A stretch of 64,000 nucleotides of DNA from Branchiostoma floridae (taxonomy: Eukaryota; Chordata; Leptocardii; Amphioxiformes; Branchiostomatidae), in the NCBI RefSeq assembly GCF_000003815.2, contig NC_049982.1, positions 26,526,041-26,590,040 on the forward strand. Reading direction: 5' to 3'. Numbering within the stretch: the first letter of the stretch is position 1; every line of letters starts with the position of its first letter. The translations under genes were made by a program, and so were the position numbers. The notes beneath the pieces were generated by a model that did not search any database, was not told the DNA's origin, and saw only the letters and a list, made by a program, of their open reading frames with translations. Positions 42,065-53,474 of this stretch are shown here, piece after piece.

Positions 42065-42340
42065 TTAGGTGAATAAATGATTATGGATGGAGAATGCTGA
42101 CAAAGCAAGAAGCATTGTACAAGTTGCGAATTTTGGGTCAGCAGATTTTTCTGCAGGTACATTTATTTCTGCTTTAGTGTATGATTTGCTCTCATTTTTA
42201 CACCGTTTACCAGCGTCCTTGGAAGTTTCTACCAGGTTCTTAATATTGATAGCGTACAGCTTATATGATTTCACATCTGCCGGGTCTAGTATTGCAGCCA
42301 TAAAATGGTCGTAAATGTGTCGGTTCGTATCCTGAACCAC
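42065..42340 (-). CDS. Unidentified 91-codon frame in the receptor intron
   Basis: Polar and lysine-rich, with LDPADVKSYKLYAINIKNLV. The first part recalls the L-DPADVKSYRPIS-N motif of non-LTR reverse transcriptases, but the continuation does not fit. It lies in the intron between exons 41591-41658 and 43147-43217 on the same strand. It is most likely a transposon scrap or a chance frame. Confidence 0.25.
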   Translation of the reverse strand: MVQDTNRHIYDHFMAAILDPADVKSYKLYAINIKNLVETSKDAGKRCKNESKSYTKAEINVPAEKSADPKFATCTMLLALSAFSIHNHLFT

Positions 42341-42479
42341 GCGACCGAACCGAGGAAACTACAGCTCTGTCGGTAGATCGTGTCCATTTACAGTAAATTG
42401 CCTTGTCCTTAATGGCGCCATAACTCGTACGGCCGAGCCAGCAGGCAACGTGAGGAGTGTCACGGCAGCGCTCAATACC

Positions 42480-42566
42480 TTATTACCGTAAAACTGTGTC
42501 ACAATAATACATGCAGTCTGCAGTTATTACTGTAAAACTGTAACAATAATACATGCAGTCTGCAGT
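42480..42566. repeat. 45-bp tandem duplication
   Basis: TTACCGTAAAACTGTGTCAC then AATAATACATGCAGTCTGCAGTTA is followed by a second copy lacking four bases (ACTGTAAAACTGTAACAATA and on). Confidence 0.8.
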
Positions 42567-43146
42567 TCGTAACTTTCTCTCTGTGAAGATTGTAAGATGT
42601 CTAGAAATATGCTTTGAAACTTTATTGATACAAAATAATTGACTTTACACTTCGCTTCAGCGATACATAAAACCAGATCTTTGGACCTAATGAAATTGTA
42701 AAAGGAAGTGAATATCTTTATGACAATAATAAACCAGGCTGCTTTCTGAAAATAAAGTATCCATCCGTGTTATGTTCCATAAAATTTCAATTCAATTTGA
42801 ATCGTTCTTGTTGATAAGTTATTGTAGATATTGTCATTTCATGAGAAGATACGCCCGTTAACATCATAATCGAAATCTAATCTAATTGTTATGTTCTGCT
42901 AGACGAATGAACTAACCAACATTTTTTTTTAGCTGCATTTGAGTCCTTGACGTAAAACTCTCATTTGTACGCTGAAGTGAGACACTAAACGAACCACTTA
43001 TGCTGTTATGGGCTTTCATGAGTATTCCTATTTTTACTGTCTTAGTGAACTTTTCAGCAATTTTTTCCACATTTATCAGTTGTTACTAAAGTATGCTTTA
43101 AGATTATGACTAAGTTCCACACAGAACATTGATAGGCGGTACTCAC

Positions 43147-43217
43147 CATTGAAGTTCGGTCTCAGGTTTCGGTCATATCCTCTACTCTCCAGCATCTTGA
43201 TCAGCGTGTACTCAGAC
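43147..43217 (-). CDS. GABA-A receptor subunit-like exon (71 bp)
   Basis: The acceptor is TTTTCACCCCAG and the donor AATG|GTGAGT. The minus strand encodes SEYTLIKMLESRGYDRNLRP then NFN(G). The L-x3-L-x3-GYD-R-RP-F(N/G)G pattern is the N-terminal segment of GABA-A/glycine receptor subunits just before the first beta strand. It joins in phase to 41591-41658, with a 1.5-kb intron containing a foldback element. Upstream exons (signal peptide) would lie at higher coordinates; I could not identify one among the repeats and gaps. Confidence 0.85.
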
Positions 43218-43359
43218 CTGGGGTGAAAACAACGCTGTCAGATGGGCAACAGTCAAGTGGATATTGTGGTCTTGTTAAAAAGAATAGTGGCAAATGTGCA
43301 GATGTTGCCACACTGGCAGCACCAAATCCATAGGTGTTTTTGGCACCTTTAGACAGATT

Positions 43360-43490
43360 AGTCGTAAGGCTCGGTGGGCGTCACTCCACCGTCATGGGGG
43401 CAGGGGCATGACGAGTATCGAACTCTGGACCTACTGATTCTGACTCCAACGCTCTAACCGTTACGCCACACAGACAGCCGTGGTCTTGCT
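43360..43490 (-). mobile_element. tRNA-derived SINE, reverse orientation
   Basis: On the minus strand, TGTGGCGTAACGGTTAGAGC (A-box region, about 43452-43470) is followed by CCAGAGTTCGATACTCG (B-box region, about 43413-43428). This is the same head as the plus-strand copy at 1435-1610. It sits just upstream of the receptor exon 43147-43217, inside the gene. Confidence 0.7.
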
Positions 43491-43499
43491 GGGGCACAG

Positions 43500-45420
43500 A
43501 TATCATTAAATTGAAGTAAGATGTTTTGAAGACAAATTACGTTCTCAACAGATAAATGCAGTCATTTATAGAAATGTGAAGACAACTGAAACGAGTACTT
43601 GAAATTATGTTGAAATCACCAGAGGAGATTAACCAAAAGATGCTCACTGTTCGAGGTTACGTCATTAGTGAGAAAATATATGGAAAAATTATACAAAAAT
43701 GATACTCTCTAAACTAACGGTATGAACTTGTTACAACTGTGATCAACATTTTTTTCTTTTCTGTATTGTGCCGACAAGTCCAAATGTAAGGATACTTGTA
43801 CTAATGATGGCCCGTTTGTAGCGTTCGACCCGAAGAAGGCCCGCTTTTAAGATTGAATAATTGATATTCATTTCATCGGTTCACTAAGTATGGTCGCACT
43901 TGTAAGGCGTCTTGGCGTTTAAGACACAGTTATCAAAATCTCAAGAGTTTCCCATTCAAGACGGAGAGATCAAGCTTCCATGATTAATCTACCTTATATG
44001 CAGTAAACCCATAATCTAGCTCAGTTCCTAACATGCAGGTAATATTGTGACTATAATCTGGTTCTTATCTTCCTATTATAAAGATGATAAGAACTTCTCG
44101 GTACGAGTCTTCAGCAGCGCCGCTCAATGAAGTGTGAAAAAGAATCTGACAGATGTGATGCTTGTTGAGGTATATGACTCGAACCTTCTTTCAAAGTTCC
44201 TTCAAAGCTAATGAAAAGGCGGACTCAATTTCCCTTTTTATTAGTTTTTCAATGGAAAATACGCACATCCAGTTTAGCTGCGCTCCAGGGGTTAGTTATC
44301 TATTACATCAATCTCTCTCACGCTGAATATTGTGGTTTCCGGAGGCAGACGGAGACAAATGTACTGCTCCGTGCGAACAAAACTTGCTTTGCTTCAAGCA
44401 GAGTGGTCTTCGCTTCCACAGTGTGTCGACGAGGCTGGTTCGCATATGATAGCAAACATATTGTCGGATCCACCGATGTTTATAGTCTCAGTTAATTTCG
44501 CAGTATTGAGGCAAGCCCCGGACTTATCCACACCAAATCAGCACGTCACAACCATGTGGAAACTGCACTCTACAATGGATTTCATGAAGAATCAGTACAA
44601 TCAGTACAAAAGCTTTTATACAGATGAAGGGGACAGGCAGTCGCCGAAACATCTACAGAAGAATTAAAAGAAGATTGTGCAACGAAAAAGGCTGCCAAGG
44701 TGGCTTGGTCTACCAGAAATGATGATACCGTAAACTGCAACTTCTTAGAGCCTCATTTATGAATCTTGACAAGAAAGAGGATGACAGTTCAACTTTGCAC
44801 TAATACGATGCATTAGTACATAGCAGGTTGCCACCTGAAGGTTAGTTACAGGAAGTTGAAAAAGTCTGTGCTATTCACTTTCAGACATGGGACATATGTC
44901 AGATGAAGACAAATTCAGTCGTCATGGTTGGGAGGATAAGTAGGTTAGACGGTTTTAAGGCTTTCGTGAAGAATTAACGTTAATAGGCCCTCGGGGAACA
45001 CAAAGGCTAAGATTGACACAGTTCCAGGAATATAACCCTCAGAGTCGCCACAATGAGCATATGCCAGTCACGCCCTTCAAAAACACATACAAAAGGTCTG
45101 CCAAGGTGGCTTGGTCTACCAGAAATGATGAATGAATGAAGAAGCGTCTCCAAGAATGCCTGCATACATGCTTATATGACTATCTAAATACTCTTGAAGC
45201 CATCGCCTGAAATATCAAACGTGTGCATATCACTTCTGCCTCCACTTCCGTATCTATCTATTTGTGTATCTCCAGTCTGGTCGATTCAGTTCAATTGATC
45301 AACTTTTTACTCGTCTAGAAACCACAAAGTTGATTAATGAGGGGCTGAACGAGCCCAGCGGCATGTCAGACTTCATTTCCACCAGGGAACCTCTGTAACG
45401 AAGCACAGCGGGACAGGTCA
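43500..45420. repeat. Featureless except a 37-bp direct repeat
   Basis: GCTGCCAAGGTGGCTTGGTC then TACCAGAAATGATGA occurs at about 44692 and, with one change, at about 45098. Open frames at 44211-44667 have no recognisable family. Confidence 0.5.
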
Positions 45421-45423
45421 TGT

Positions 45424-45695
45424 GTGTGTAAGTTGGCTAGTTTGGTGAATCATTGCCCTTATGGGTCTGGCATCCTTGCCAAGACGATCCTACAGGGCCC
45501 ATTGGAGGGAGGGGGTTTTTGTGGACGAAAACGGAAAGCTTGGCAGGACAACATCGCAGACTGGACGTCCCTCAGTTTACATGAGAGGATAACCCTGGTT
45601 AGGGAAAGACAAACCTGGGGGCAAATTTTTTTTTTTATGCCCCCCCCCCCCCCCCCCAATACATGGAGGTCAAGGGACTAGGTAGGTAGGTAGTC
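45424..45695 (+). pseudogene. Non-LTR retrotransposon C-terminal tail and 3' end
   Basis: The frame contains KTILQGPLEGGGFCGRKRKA then WQDNIADWTSLSLHE. This is a well-known motif (TILQGTLEGGR-RGR--K-W-DNI-EWT) at the very C-terminus of many animal non-LTR reverse transcriptases. It is followed by a short 3' region with a 17-C run (45641-45657) and ends in GGGACTAGGTAGGTAGGTAG, a TAGG microsatellite tail. It is 5'-truncated. Confidence 0.7.
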
Positions 45696-46079
45696 CAACC
45701 TCATGCACCTTCCAAAGAGGGCGACTGTCTCGGGCAGGTGGACGTACCTCAACTTTCTGGGGTGCAGTCGAGAAAGAAAAGCATTTTAGTTTAAAAACGC
45801 GAAGGCCATTCAATGCAAGTGCCAAAGCTATTAGAAGCTTGTACTATACAAATACGGATACAGATACCGTAGCTGGTGTGTTACAACATAGGGGGATTAT
45901 ACTGGCTCTATAGAAACTAAGTTATCGCACATTTTGTATGCTTAGCATACAAAGAGATATGCGTAGCATACAAAGAGAGTAATGAAGAACATACCTCCCC
46001 TATTCTGTGTGCGAACCTATAATTAAAAGTAGTCTTTTATTGAAGCCACTTTAAACATATATCTCGTGTAATTACTCCG

Positions 46080-46231
46080 NNNNNNNNNNNNNNNNNNNNN
46101 NNNNNNNNNNNNNNNNNNNNNNNNNNNNNNNNNNNNNNNNNNNNNNNNNNNNNNNNNNNNNNNNNNNNNNNNNNNNNNNNNNNNNNNNNNNNNNNNNNNN
46201 NNNNNNNNNNNNNNNNNNNNNNNNNNNNNNN
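46080..46231. other. Assembly gap (152 N)
   Basis: Run of N; no sequence. Confidence 1.
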
Positions 46232-46564
46232 AGACTATGAAACAATTGTTTAACTTCCCTACTAATACTAAGAATTGTGGAACCTTCGCTGTTATTTTTA
46301 GAATGAAATTAGTATTTCACATTGGAGTGGACGCCATGACCGTGACCATGAATTAAGTGCGCCATAGGTGGATTGTTGCCAATGACCGAGGATCCAGAGT
46401 CAAACCCGTGTTAAATACTCCGCTCAGTGCCGATAAGACTCACCCCAAGTTCAGCCCCGGTTGTCCGTAATGAATATAAATGTCGGCGTGTTTGCGCGGT
46501 TGATTGGAACTGCCCCCGGGGCCGCTGTACGGAATGGAAATGAATGTTCCTGCTGAACGTCTGA

Positions 46565-47170
46565 CAGATCCAGCACAAGGCAGATTCTAGTGGTAGCTTC
46601 TTTACACTGTTTATATACAGAAAAAGAGCACAAGGCAGGTTCTATTGGCAGCTTCTATTGACAGCTTCTTTAGACCGTTTATCTAAAAAAAAGGAGCACA
46701 ATGCAGGTTCTATCGGTAGTTTCCTTAGACAGTTTAGCTACAAAAGGAGCACAAGGCAGGTTCTGTTGGTAGTTTATTTAATGCTCATCTAAAAAAAAAC
46801 ACGAGGCAGATTTTATCTGTTGTTTCTTGAGGCTGTTTATCTAAAAAAAGAGCACAAGGCGTCTTCTATTGGTAGTTTCTTTAGATTGTTTATTTACAAA
46901 AATGAGCACAAGGCAGGTTCTATTGGTAGTTTATTTAGGCTGCTTATTCTATAAAAAGGAGCACAAAGCAGATTCTATTGGTAGTTTCTTTAGACAGTAC
47001 ATCTACAAAAATGAGCACAAGGCAACTTCTAGTGGTAGTTTTAGGCTGGTTTTCTTTTGGCTGTTCATTTAACAAAGGAGCTCAAGGCAGGTTTTGTTGG
47101 TAGTTCATTTTGGCTGTTAATCTACAACAAAGAGCACCAGACAGGTTATATCGGTAGTTTCTTTACACTG
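46565..47170. repeat. Degenerate repeat of about 55 bp, about 10 units
   Basis: GAGCACAAGGCAGGTTCTAT then TGGTAGTTTCTTTAGACTGTTTATCTACAAAAA recurs about every 52-60 bp, with variation in the A-run and the GTAGTTT segment. Unit lengths drift, so open frames through it are not meaningful. Confidence 0.8.
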
Positions 47171-47860
47171 TAAATCCAAGTACCCCATTTCACTGCTCGG
47201 CAATCGTAGAGCGATCAACACTGGATTTGTGTGACCTTTGCAAGATTGATTTCATAGTTATAATATGATGCAAGATGTTACAGTATGAATCAAAAGAGAA
47301 CGTTTTGAAAGCTTGCTGTATCCAGGAAATGTGTTGCATGATCTATCAAATCTTTCTTGGTTGCCAAGTGATAGCATCACAATCGCAGACTCTTGTGTTA
47401 AGATAGTAAAAAGAGACGACTTCAATGTAGCATATGTGACCATGTCTCTTGTGAACGACTCTCTAAGATGCCTTCATGCTATCATTTGAATTGAAAAGTA
47501 AAGGCATCAAGTTAGATTGGCCTCATTTAGATTCGGAACAAGATCAAAGCTGAAAAGATTTCGTATAATACTCTAATCAACGTGGCAGTCTTTATGTGAA
47601 TTATGAAAATTGAGTAGCTTAACGCAAATCTTGGTTTCCACTGGAAATGTTTTTTGATAAGTTTTACTATCACTTACGACAGTCGTCAAACTTTCTTATA
47701 ATAATGTTGAAATTACATTTCAACGATGCCAGCTAATAAAACTACTTTGCTCCGAGCCATAGAACCCAAATTGCAATAAGTAAGATCATAATCTAAAATT
47801 TTTAAATGAACCTAGATTGTAAAACTCTCCATACAATATCATATCAAGTCCACCACCACA
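47171..47860. other. No recognisable feature
   Basis: AT-rich; no gene, repeat or element was recognised. Confidence 0.35.
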
Positions 47861-47960
47861 NNNNNNNNNNNNNNNNNNNNNNNNNNNNNNNNNNNNNNNN
47901 NNNNNNNNNNNNNNNNNNNNNNNNNNNNNNNNNNNNNNNNNNNNNNNNNNNNNNNNNNNN
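47861..47960. other. Assembly gap (100 N)
   Basis: Run of exactly 100 N, the usual placeholder for unknown length. Confidence 1.
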
Positions 47961-48309
47961 ACAGATCACTCACAATTTTATGTAGAAAAGAAACAAATCT
48001 TTTTAAAACTTTGTGTGTTTTGCTGTCTTCGCAGTCACACTTTTACGTTTTGTATAATATTCCCAGTGTGAAAGTGAGGGTTAGATATATTTAACTTACG
48101 TCGCAGTGAGAGCGCAGCGGGATCGCTGTGTAGTGGAAAGGGGGCCTAACCTAATGTCAAAGTTACAACATTCGAGCTCCAGTACCCTCCGGACGGCTGC
48201 ACCGTCATTACCAGAAGATCAACGGAGAGGCCGGAGATAATTGAATGTTCTCATGATGTGTTTTCGGATATCTGGCAGCTGTACAGCTCAGGGGATTTCT
48301 TCACATAGG

Positions 48310-48675
48310 ATTTCTCCACACTGCGTCAAACGTGGTGGAAGACGAGACACATTTTATGTCAAACTGCTCTTTCTATAATCAAGAAAGAAAAGAGCTGTTC
48401 AAAGAAGCCATCAAATTCCATCCAAACTTTCTCACATTCACTGACAAAAAGAAAGCAGTTCACCTTTTAACATCACTAAACCCACACATGATTGAAAAAG
48501 TGGGATCTTTCGTCTTCCACTGTCTTCGAAAAAGGAGTCGAACCCAATAACCCAGGATCTAGAGTTAGCTTTTATTAGTTTTAGACCAGAGTAGACACTT
48601 GTGTTATTGTATTTTAATCTATGTTACCTGCAATTAGCCCACGGGCAAGAATTTGCAATAAATCTATATATATAA
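48310..48675 (+). pseudogene. CR1/L2-like LINE C-terminal end and 3' UTR
   Basis: The frame to 48550 reads VEDETHFMSNCSFYNQERKE and on. The (E)DE-HF---C--Y---R motif is the degenerate C-terminal segment of many non-LTR reverse transcriptases. The 3' UTR ends AATTAGCCCACGGGCAAGAA then TTTGCAATAAATCTATATATATA, with an AATAAA signal. It parallels the tail at 35290-35426 (TTAGCCCA-(T/C)GGGGC). It is 5'-truncated. Confidence 0.7.
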
Positions 48676-49084
48676 TTGGCCTAGAAATGTTTTGTTTCCT
48701 GTTACGGTACAGACAAAAATGGAATCGACAGGTATGGATTGTAAGGTTTTTTTTTTTAATTCAATCGAAGGGTCCAAAACAAATGTAGTTTAGCAATGTA
48801 ATGATTCATGATCACCAGGCACTACTGTAATTATATAATTACACATTGTACAAGCACAGGCATATTAATTAGCTGAACAAATAAATACAGAGCTTTAGAC
48901 ACATTCTCACATCAACTGCTCAAGGCTTTAATCAGTTAACAGTGTGCGAATTCAGAAAATACGGTTTGAATTTCATCACTCAGACTTCAGGTCGTAAAGT
49001 TTTTTCCTACTAAGGCAAGAGGAATGATTTTACTAGGATCAGCCGACAAACACAACATTTTTCCAACGCCTAATATATTCTGTA

Positions 49085-49179
49085 TCTGTATCTATATAGC
49101 CGGTATAACCACCCTTCGGCGTAACACACCAGCTTCGCAGGCACGCGGTGCGGCAGCAGCTGGTTATATTACACTGAAT
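49085..49179. repeat. Dispersed repeat with inverted motif
   Basis: TATCTGTATCTATATAGCCG then GTATAACCACCC...GGCAGCAGCTGGTTATATTACA. The GGTATAACCA and CTGGTTATA parts are roughly complementary. A related piece (ATACGGATACAGATACCGTA then GCTGGTGTGTTACAAC) lies at about 45855-45890. It abuts the next gap. Confidence 0.4.
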
Positions 49180-49279
49180 NNNNNNNNNNNNNNNNNNNNN
49201 NNNNNNNNNNNNNNNNNNNNNNNNNNNNNNNNNNNNNNNNNNNNNNNNNNNNNNNNNNNNNNNNNNNNNNNNNNNNNNN
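49180..49279. other. Assembly gap (100 N) at the satellite edge
   Basis: Run of exactly 100 N; the left boundary of the satellite array is hidden in it. Confidence 1.
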
Positions 49280-51049
49280 GCCGTGACAGTCGCTGCTTTG
49301 AAAATGGAGCTAGCGGTTGCGCTTAAATAGAGTTCGTATGTCCACGAATATCTCGAGAAGGAAGTATGCTAACATTTTGCGGTTTTCATCTTTCAATTCC
49401 TTATCAAAGGACCTTTCCAATCATACCAAGTTTGTCGGGCCGGAACTTAAACCCTAAGCTACAATCGCGTTATTAAGTCATCACCCTACCCGTTGCCGTG
49501 ACAGTCGCTGCTTTGGAAATGGAGCTAGCGGTTGCGCCTAAATAGAGTCCGTATGTCCAAGAATATCTCGAGAAGGAAGTATGCTAACATTTTGCGGTTT
49601 TCATCTTTCAATTCCTTACTAAGCGACCTTTCCAACCATACCAAGTTTGTCGGGCCGGAACTTAAACCCTAAGCTACAATCGCGTTATTAAGTCATCACC
49701 CTACCCGTTGCCGTGACAGTCGCTGCTTTGAAAATGGAGCTAGCGGTTGCGCCTAAATAGAGTCCGTATGTCCAAGAATATCTCGAGAAGGAAGTATGCT
49801 AACATTTTGCGGTTTTCATCTTTCAATTCCTTACTAAGCGACCTTTCCAACCATACCAAGTTTGTCGGGCCGGAACTTAAACCCTAAGCTACAATCGCGT
49901 TATTAATTCATCACCCTTCCCGTTGCCGTGACAGTCGCTGCTTTGGAAATGGAGCTAGCGGTTGCGCCTAAATAGAGTCCGTATGTCCAAGAATATCTCG
50001 AGAAGGAAGTATGCTAACATTTTGCGGTTTTCATCTTTCAATTCCTTATCAAAGGACCTTTCCAATCATACCAAATTTGTCGGGCCGGAACTTAAACCCT
50101 AAGCTACAATCGCATTATTAAGTCATCCTTTTCCCGTTAACGTGACAGTCGCTGCTTTGGAAATGGATTTAGCGGTTGCGCCTAAATAGAGTCCGTATGT
50201 CCAAGAATATCGCGACCTAATTCCTTGCTAACATTTTGCGGTTTTCATCTTTCAATTCCTTACTAAGCGACCTTTCCAACCATACCAAGTTTGTTGGGCC
50301 GGAACTTAAACCCTAAGCTACAATCGCGTTATTAAGTCATCACCCTACCCGTTGCCGTGACAGTCGCTGCTTTGGAAATGGAGCTAGCGGTTGCGCCTAA
50401 ATAGAGTCCGTATGTCCAAGAATATCTCGAGAAGGAAGTATGTTAACATTTTGCGACTTTCATCTTTCAATTCCTTACTAAGGGCCCTTTCCAACCATAC
50501 CAAGTTTGTTGGGCCAGAACTTGAACCCTAAGTTTTAATTGCGACATATTTCGTCCCCCTACCCTGTGTTGTGACAGGCTGTTTAAGCGGAGCTAACGGT
50601 TGCGCCTAAATAGAGTCCGTATGTCCAAGAATATCTCGAGAAGGAAGTATGCTAACATTTTGCGGTTTTCATCTTTCAATTCCTTACTAAGGGCCCTTTC
50701 CAACCATACCAAGTTTGTTGGGCCATAACTTGAACCCTAAGTTTTAATTGCGACATATTTCGTCCCCCTACCCTGTGTCGTGACAGGCTGTGTTAGCGGA
50801 GCTAGCGGTTGCGCCTAAATAGAGTCCGTATGTCCAAGAATATATCGAGAAGGAAGTATGCTAACATTTTGCGGTTTTCATCTTTCAATTTCTAACTAAA
50901 CGACCTTTCCAACCATACCAAGTTTGTCGGGCCGGAACTTAAACCCTAAGCTACAATCGCGTTATTAAGTCATCACCCTACCCGTTGCCGTGACAGTCGC
51001 TGCTTTGGAAATGGAGCTAACGGTTGCGCCTAAATAGAGTCCGTATGTC

Positions 51050-51349
51050 NNNNNNNNNNNNNNNNNNNNNNNNNNNNNNNNNNNNNNNNNNNNNNNNNNN
51101 NNNNNNNNNNNNNNNNNNNNNNNNNNNNNNNNNNNNNNNNNNNNNNNNNNNNNNNNNNNNNNNNNNNNNNNNNNNNNNNNNNNNNNNNNNNNNNNNNNNN
51201 NNNNNNNNNNNNNNNNNNNNNNNNNNNNNNNNNNNNNNNNNNNNNNNNNNNNNNNNNNNNNNNNNNNNNNNNNNNNNNNNNNNNNNNNNNNNNNNNNNNN
51301 NNNNNNNNNNNNNNNNNNNNNNNNNNNNNNNNNNNNNNNNNNNNNNNNN
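51050..51349. other. Assembly gap (300 N) within the satellite
   Basis: Landmark distance across the gap is 423 bp (50987 to 51410), close to two monomers, so the estimated gap length preserves the satellite phase. Confidence 1.
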
Positions 51350-51604
51350 GTTGGGCCATAACTTGAACCCTAAGTTTTAATTGCGACATATTTCGTCCCC
51401 CTACCCTGTGTCGTGACAGGCTGTGTTAGCGGAGCTAGCGGTTGCGCCTAAATAGAGTCCGTATGTCCAAGAATATCTCGAGAAGGAAGTATGCTAACAT
51501 TTTGCGGTTTTTATCTTTCAATTTCTTACTAAACGACCTTTCCAACCATACCAAGTTTGTCGGGCCGGAACTTAAACCCTAAGCTACAATCGCGTTATTA
51601 AGTC

Positions 51605-53474
51605 TGCAGATCCAAAGAAATGGTATCAAAACATCAAACAATTGGCAAATATACGCAGTGACACCTCCGCCATTGAAGTTCCTGGCCTGGATCCCGCCTC
51701 AACCCAGACTGTTGCCAACGCCATCAACAAACACCTGGCTTCTGCGTCCCAGTTGTTCCCGCCGTTATCCCTGGAGGATTTACCATCGTTCCTGCCTGCC
51801 CCTGGTCCTCCCCCTCAAGTCACGGTGTGGGACATGTACCACCGGCTCCACAGAGTAAAGCTGGGCAAGGCTTCTGGGGTGGACGGCATTTCTGCGCGGT
51901 TGGTGCGAGAATTCGCCTTTGAACTCAGTCTGCCCGTTAGTGACATCTTCAACTCGTCTCTCCAGGAAGGGTATGTGCCCTCGGTGTGGAAGATGGCTGA
52001 TGTCGTACCTGTTCCTAAGGAGAAACCAGCACGTCTTGAAAAGCTCCGCCCGATATCCCTGACACCCATCTTCGCCAAGGTCTGCGAGGGTTTTGTCACG
52101 GATTGGTGTTTAAGCGACATACTACCAGCTATAGACCCCCGTCAGTATGGATCGCTCAAGGGCAAATCCACCACGCATTATCTAACCAGCTTAATGCATC
52201 ACTTGGCAAGTACAACAGACAAGCCTGGCTTCTGTAACACCCTCGTCCTGACTGACTTCACACGCGCTTTTGATCGTGTGCACCACCTGACCGCAGTCTC
52301 CAAACTTCTGGACCTAGGCGTCAGACGTTCCATCATTCCCTGGGTATGCGCCTTTCTATCGAATCGTCAACAGCGCGTGAAGTACCGACAAGTTGTGTCC
52401 GACTGGGAAACGCTTACTTGTGGCGTACCGCAAGGAACCAAGTTGGGTCCCCTGGTGTTTCTCGCGCTCATAAATGACGCATCACCGGTGAGTGAAGACT
52501 CAGCCGAGACTTGGAAGTATGTTGATGACATGTTGTTGTCGGAGGCAAGCCACGTTACACATGACTCCACGGTGCAAACTGACGTGGATAATCTCGTTCA
52601 TTGGACAGAAGCCAACTACATGCAACTGAACCCCTCCAAGTGCATAGTACTGCTCATATGCTTCATGCGAAACCCTCCTCCCCCACCTGTAGTGACTGTT
52701 AAGTCAACAACACTTGAAGTCGTTGAATTCGCGAAGATACTAGGGGTGATCTTTCAAGCTAACCTTAAGTGGGACATCCACGTCAACATGATGGTCATTA
52801 AAGGCAGCCGCAGGCTGTACCTGTTACGGGTATTGAAGAGACATGGTCTGGACTCTAGTGACTTGACATTAGTATTCTGTGGATTTATAAGACCAATCTT
52901 AGAATACGCGTGTCCGGTATGGCACCCTGGAATCACTAGTGCCCAGTCTAGGGCCATAGAGAACGTACAAAAAAGAGCTTGCCGCATGATTCTAGGTTCC
53001 ACCTATGTTAGTTACGACATGGCTCTAGACCAGTTGTCCCTTCCGTCTCTGTGCAACAGACGGCACGAACTCTGTACAAAGTTTGGTACCTCTTTGCTGA
53101 GCTCCTCGTCTTTCTCAAAATGGCTACCGCCAAACCGTGTGAGCCTGCATGGCAGAAACCTCAGGTCTAAACACCAGATAACACAATTCCACTGTAGAAC
53201 GGTTAGGTACAGAAAGACTACACTGCCGTACATAGTCGACTTGCTAAACAGTTCATAGTGCTAGAAGTATAACTAAGCTCAGTTGGATGTATACACAGTT
53301 ATTTTAAAGATGATTATTGTTATGTTTTAAAATGTTTTGACTTGTGTACCTCTATTGCTTTTCATTTTAAATGTAACATGTGTAAAGCATACTGCAATTC
53401 AGCCGAAGAAATGAAGGCTGCCACTGTATGTTATTGTTTGTCGCTCGATGCGGAAATAAACCATTCATTCATTC
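51605..53474 (+). mobile_element. 5'-truncated CR1/L2-like LINE inserted in the satellite
   Basis: Satellite text stops at ...TTATTAAGTC (51604) and resumes at ATCACCCTACCCG (53475). In uninterrupted monomers these join as AAGTC|ATCACCC, so 1870 bp were inserted with no duplication and no loss. The element ends with AATAAACCATTCATTCATTC, an AATAAA signal and an ATTC tail. Its 5' end is cut inside the reverse-transcriptase ORF. Removing it gives 210 bp between flanking landmarks, the same as another B-to-A monomer step in this array. Confidence 0.9.
51606..53258 (+). CDS. Non-LTR reverse transcriptase, 5'-truncated ORF
   Basis: The frame is open from the insertion junction (51606, ADPKKWYQNIKQLANIRSD) to TAG at 53256-53258, about 550 codons. 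There is no true start, since truncation removed it. Visible in order are KASGVDGISARLVREF, then VPVPKEKPARLEKLRPISLT (RT motif 1/2), FTRAFDRVHH (motif A, catalytic Asp), LTCGVPQGTKLGPLVF (motif B) and WKYVDDMLL (motif C, Y-V-DD). Next come KILGVIFQANLKWDIHV and FIRPILEYACPVWHPGITSA followed by IENVQKRACRMILG (thumb and tail). This is the CR1/L2/Rex group layout. The missing N-terminal endonuclease means it cannot move by itself, but the remaining frame has no stops, so the insertion is young. Confidence 0.9.
   Translation, partial: ADPKKWYQNIKQLANIRSDTSAIEVPGLDPASTQTVANAINKHLASASQLFPPLSLEDLPSFLPAPGPPPQVTVWDMYHRLHRVKLGKASGVDGISARLVREFAFELSLPVSDIFNSSLQEGYVPSVWKMADVVPVPKEKPARLEKLRPISLTPIFAKVCEGFVTDWCLSDILPAIDPRQYGSLKGKSTTHYLTSLMHHLASTTDKPGFCNTLVLTDFTRAFDRVHHLTAVSKLLDLGVRRSIIPWVCAFLSNRQQRVKYRQVVSDWETLTCGVPQGTKLGPLVFLALINDASPVSEDSAETWKYVDDMLLSEASHVTHDSTVQTDVDNLVHWTEANYMQLNPSKCIVLLICFMRNPPPPPVVTVKSTTLEVVEFAKILGVIFQANLKWDIHVNMMVIKGSRRLYLLRVLKRHGLDSSDLTLVFCGFIRPILEYACPVWHPGITSAQSRAIENVQKRACRMILGSTYVSYDMALDQLSLPSLCNRRHELCTKFGTSLLSSSSFSKWLPPNRVSLHGRNLRSKHQITQFHCRTVRYRKTTLPYIVDLLNSS

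Noticed and set aside
46451-46633. Possible first exon (signal peptide) of the receptor gene
   Set aside because: A GTGAGT donor lies nearby at about 46441, but the frame reaching it has no signal-peptide character and does not join in a receptor-like way.
49024-49326. Open frames running through N gaps (also at 51024-51389 and 60546-60962)
   Set aside because: They consist largely of undetermined bases and satellite sequence.
51642-53258. Reverse transcriptase ORF starting at 51642
   Set aside because: The codon there is TTG, and the frame is open and protein-like upstream to the insertion junction at 51606. The true start was lost by truncation.
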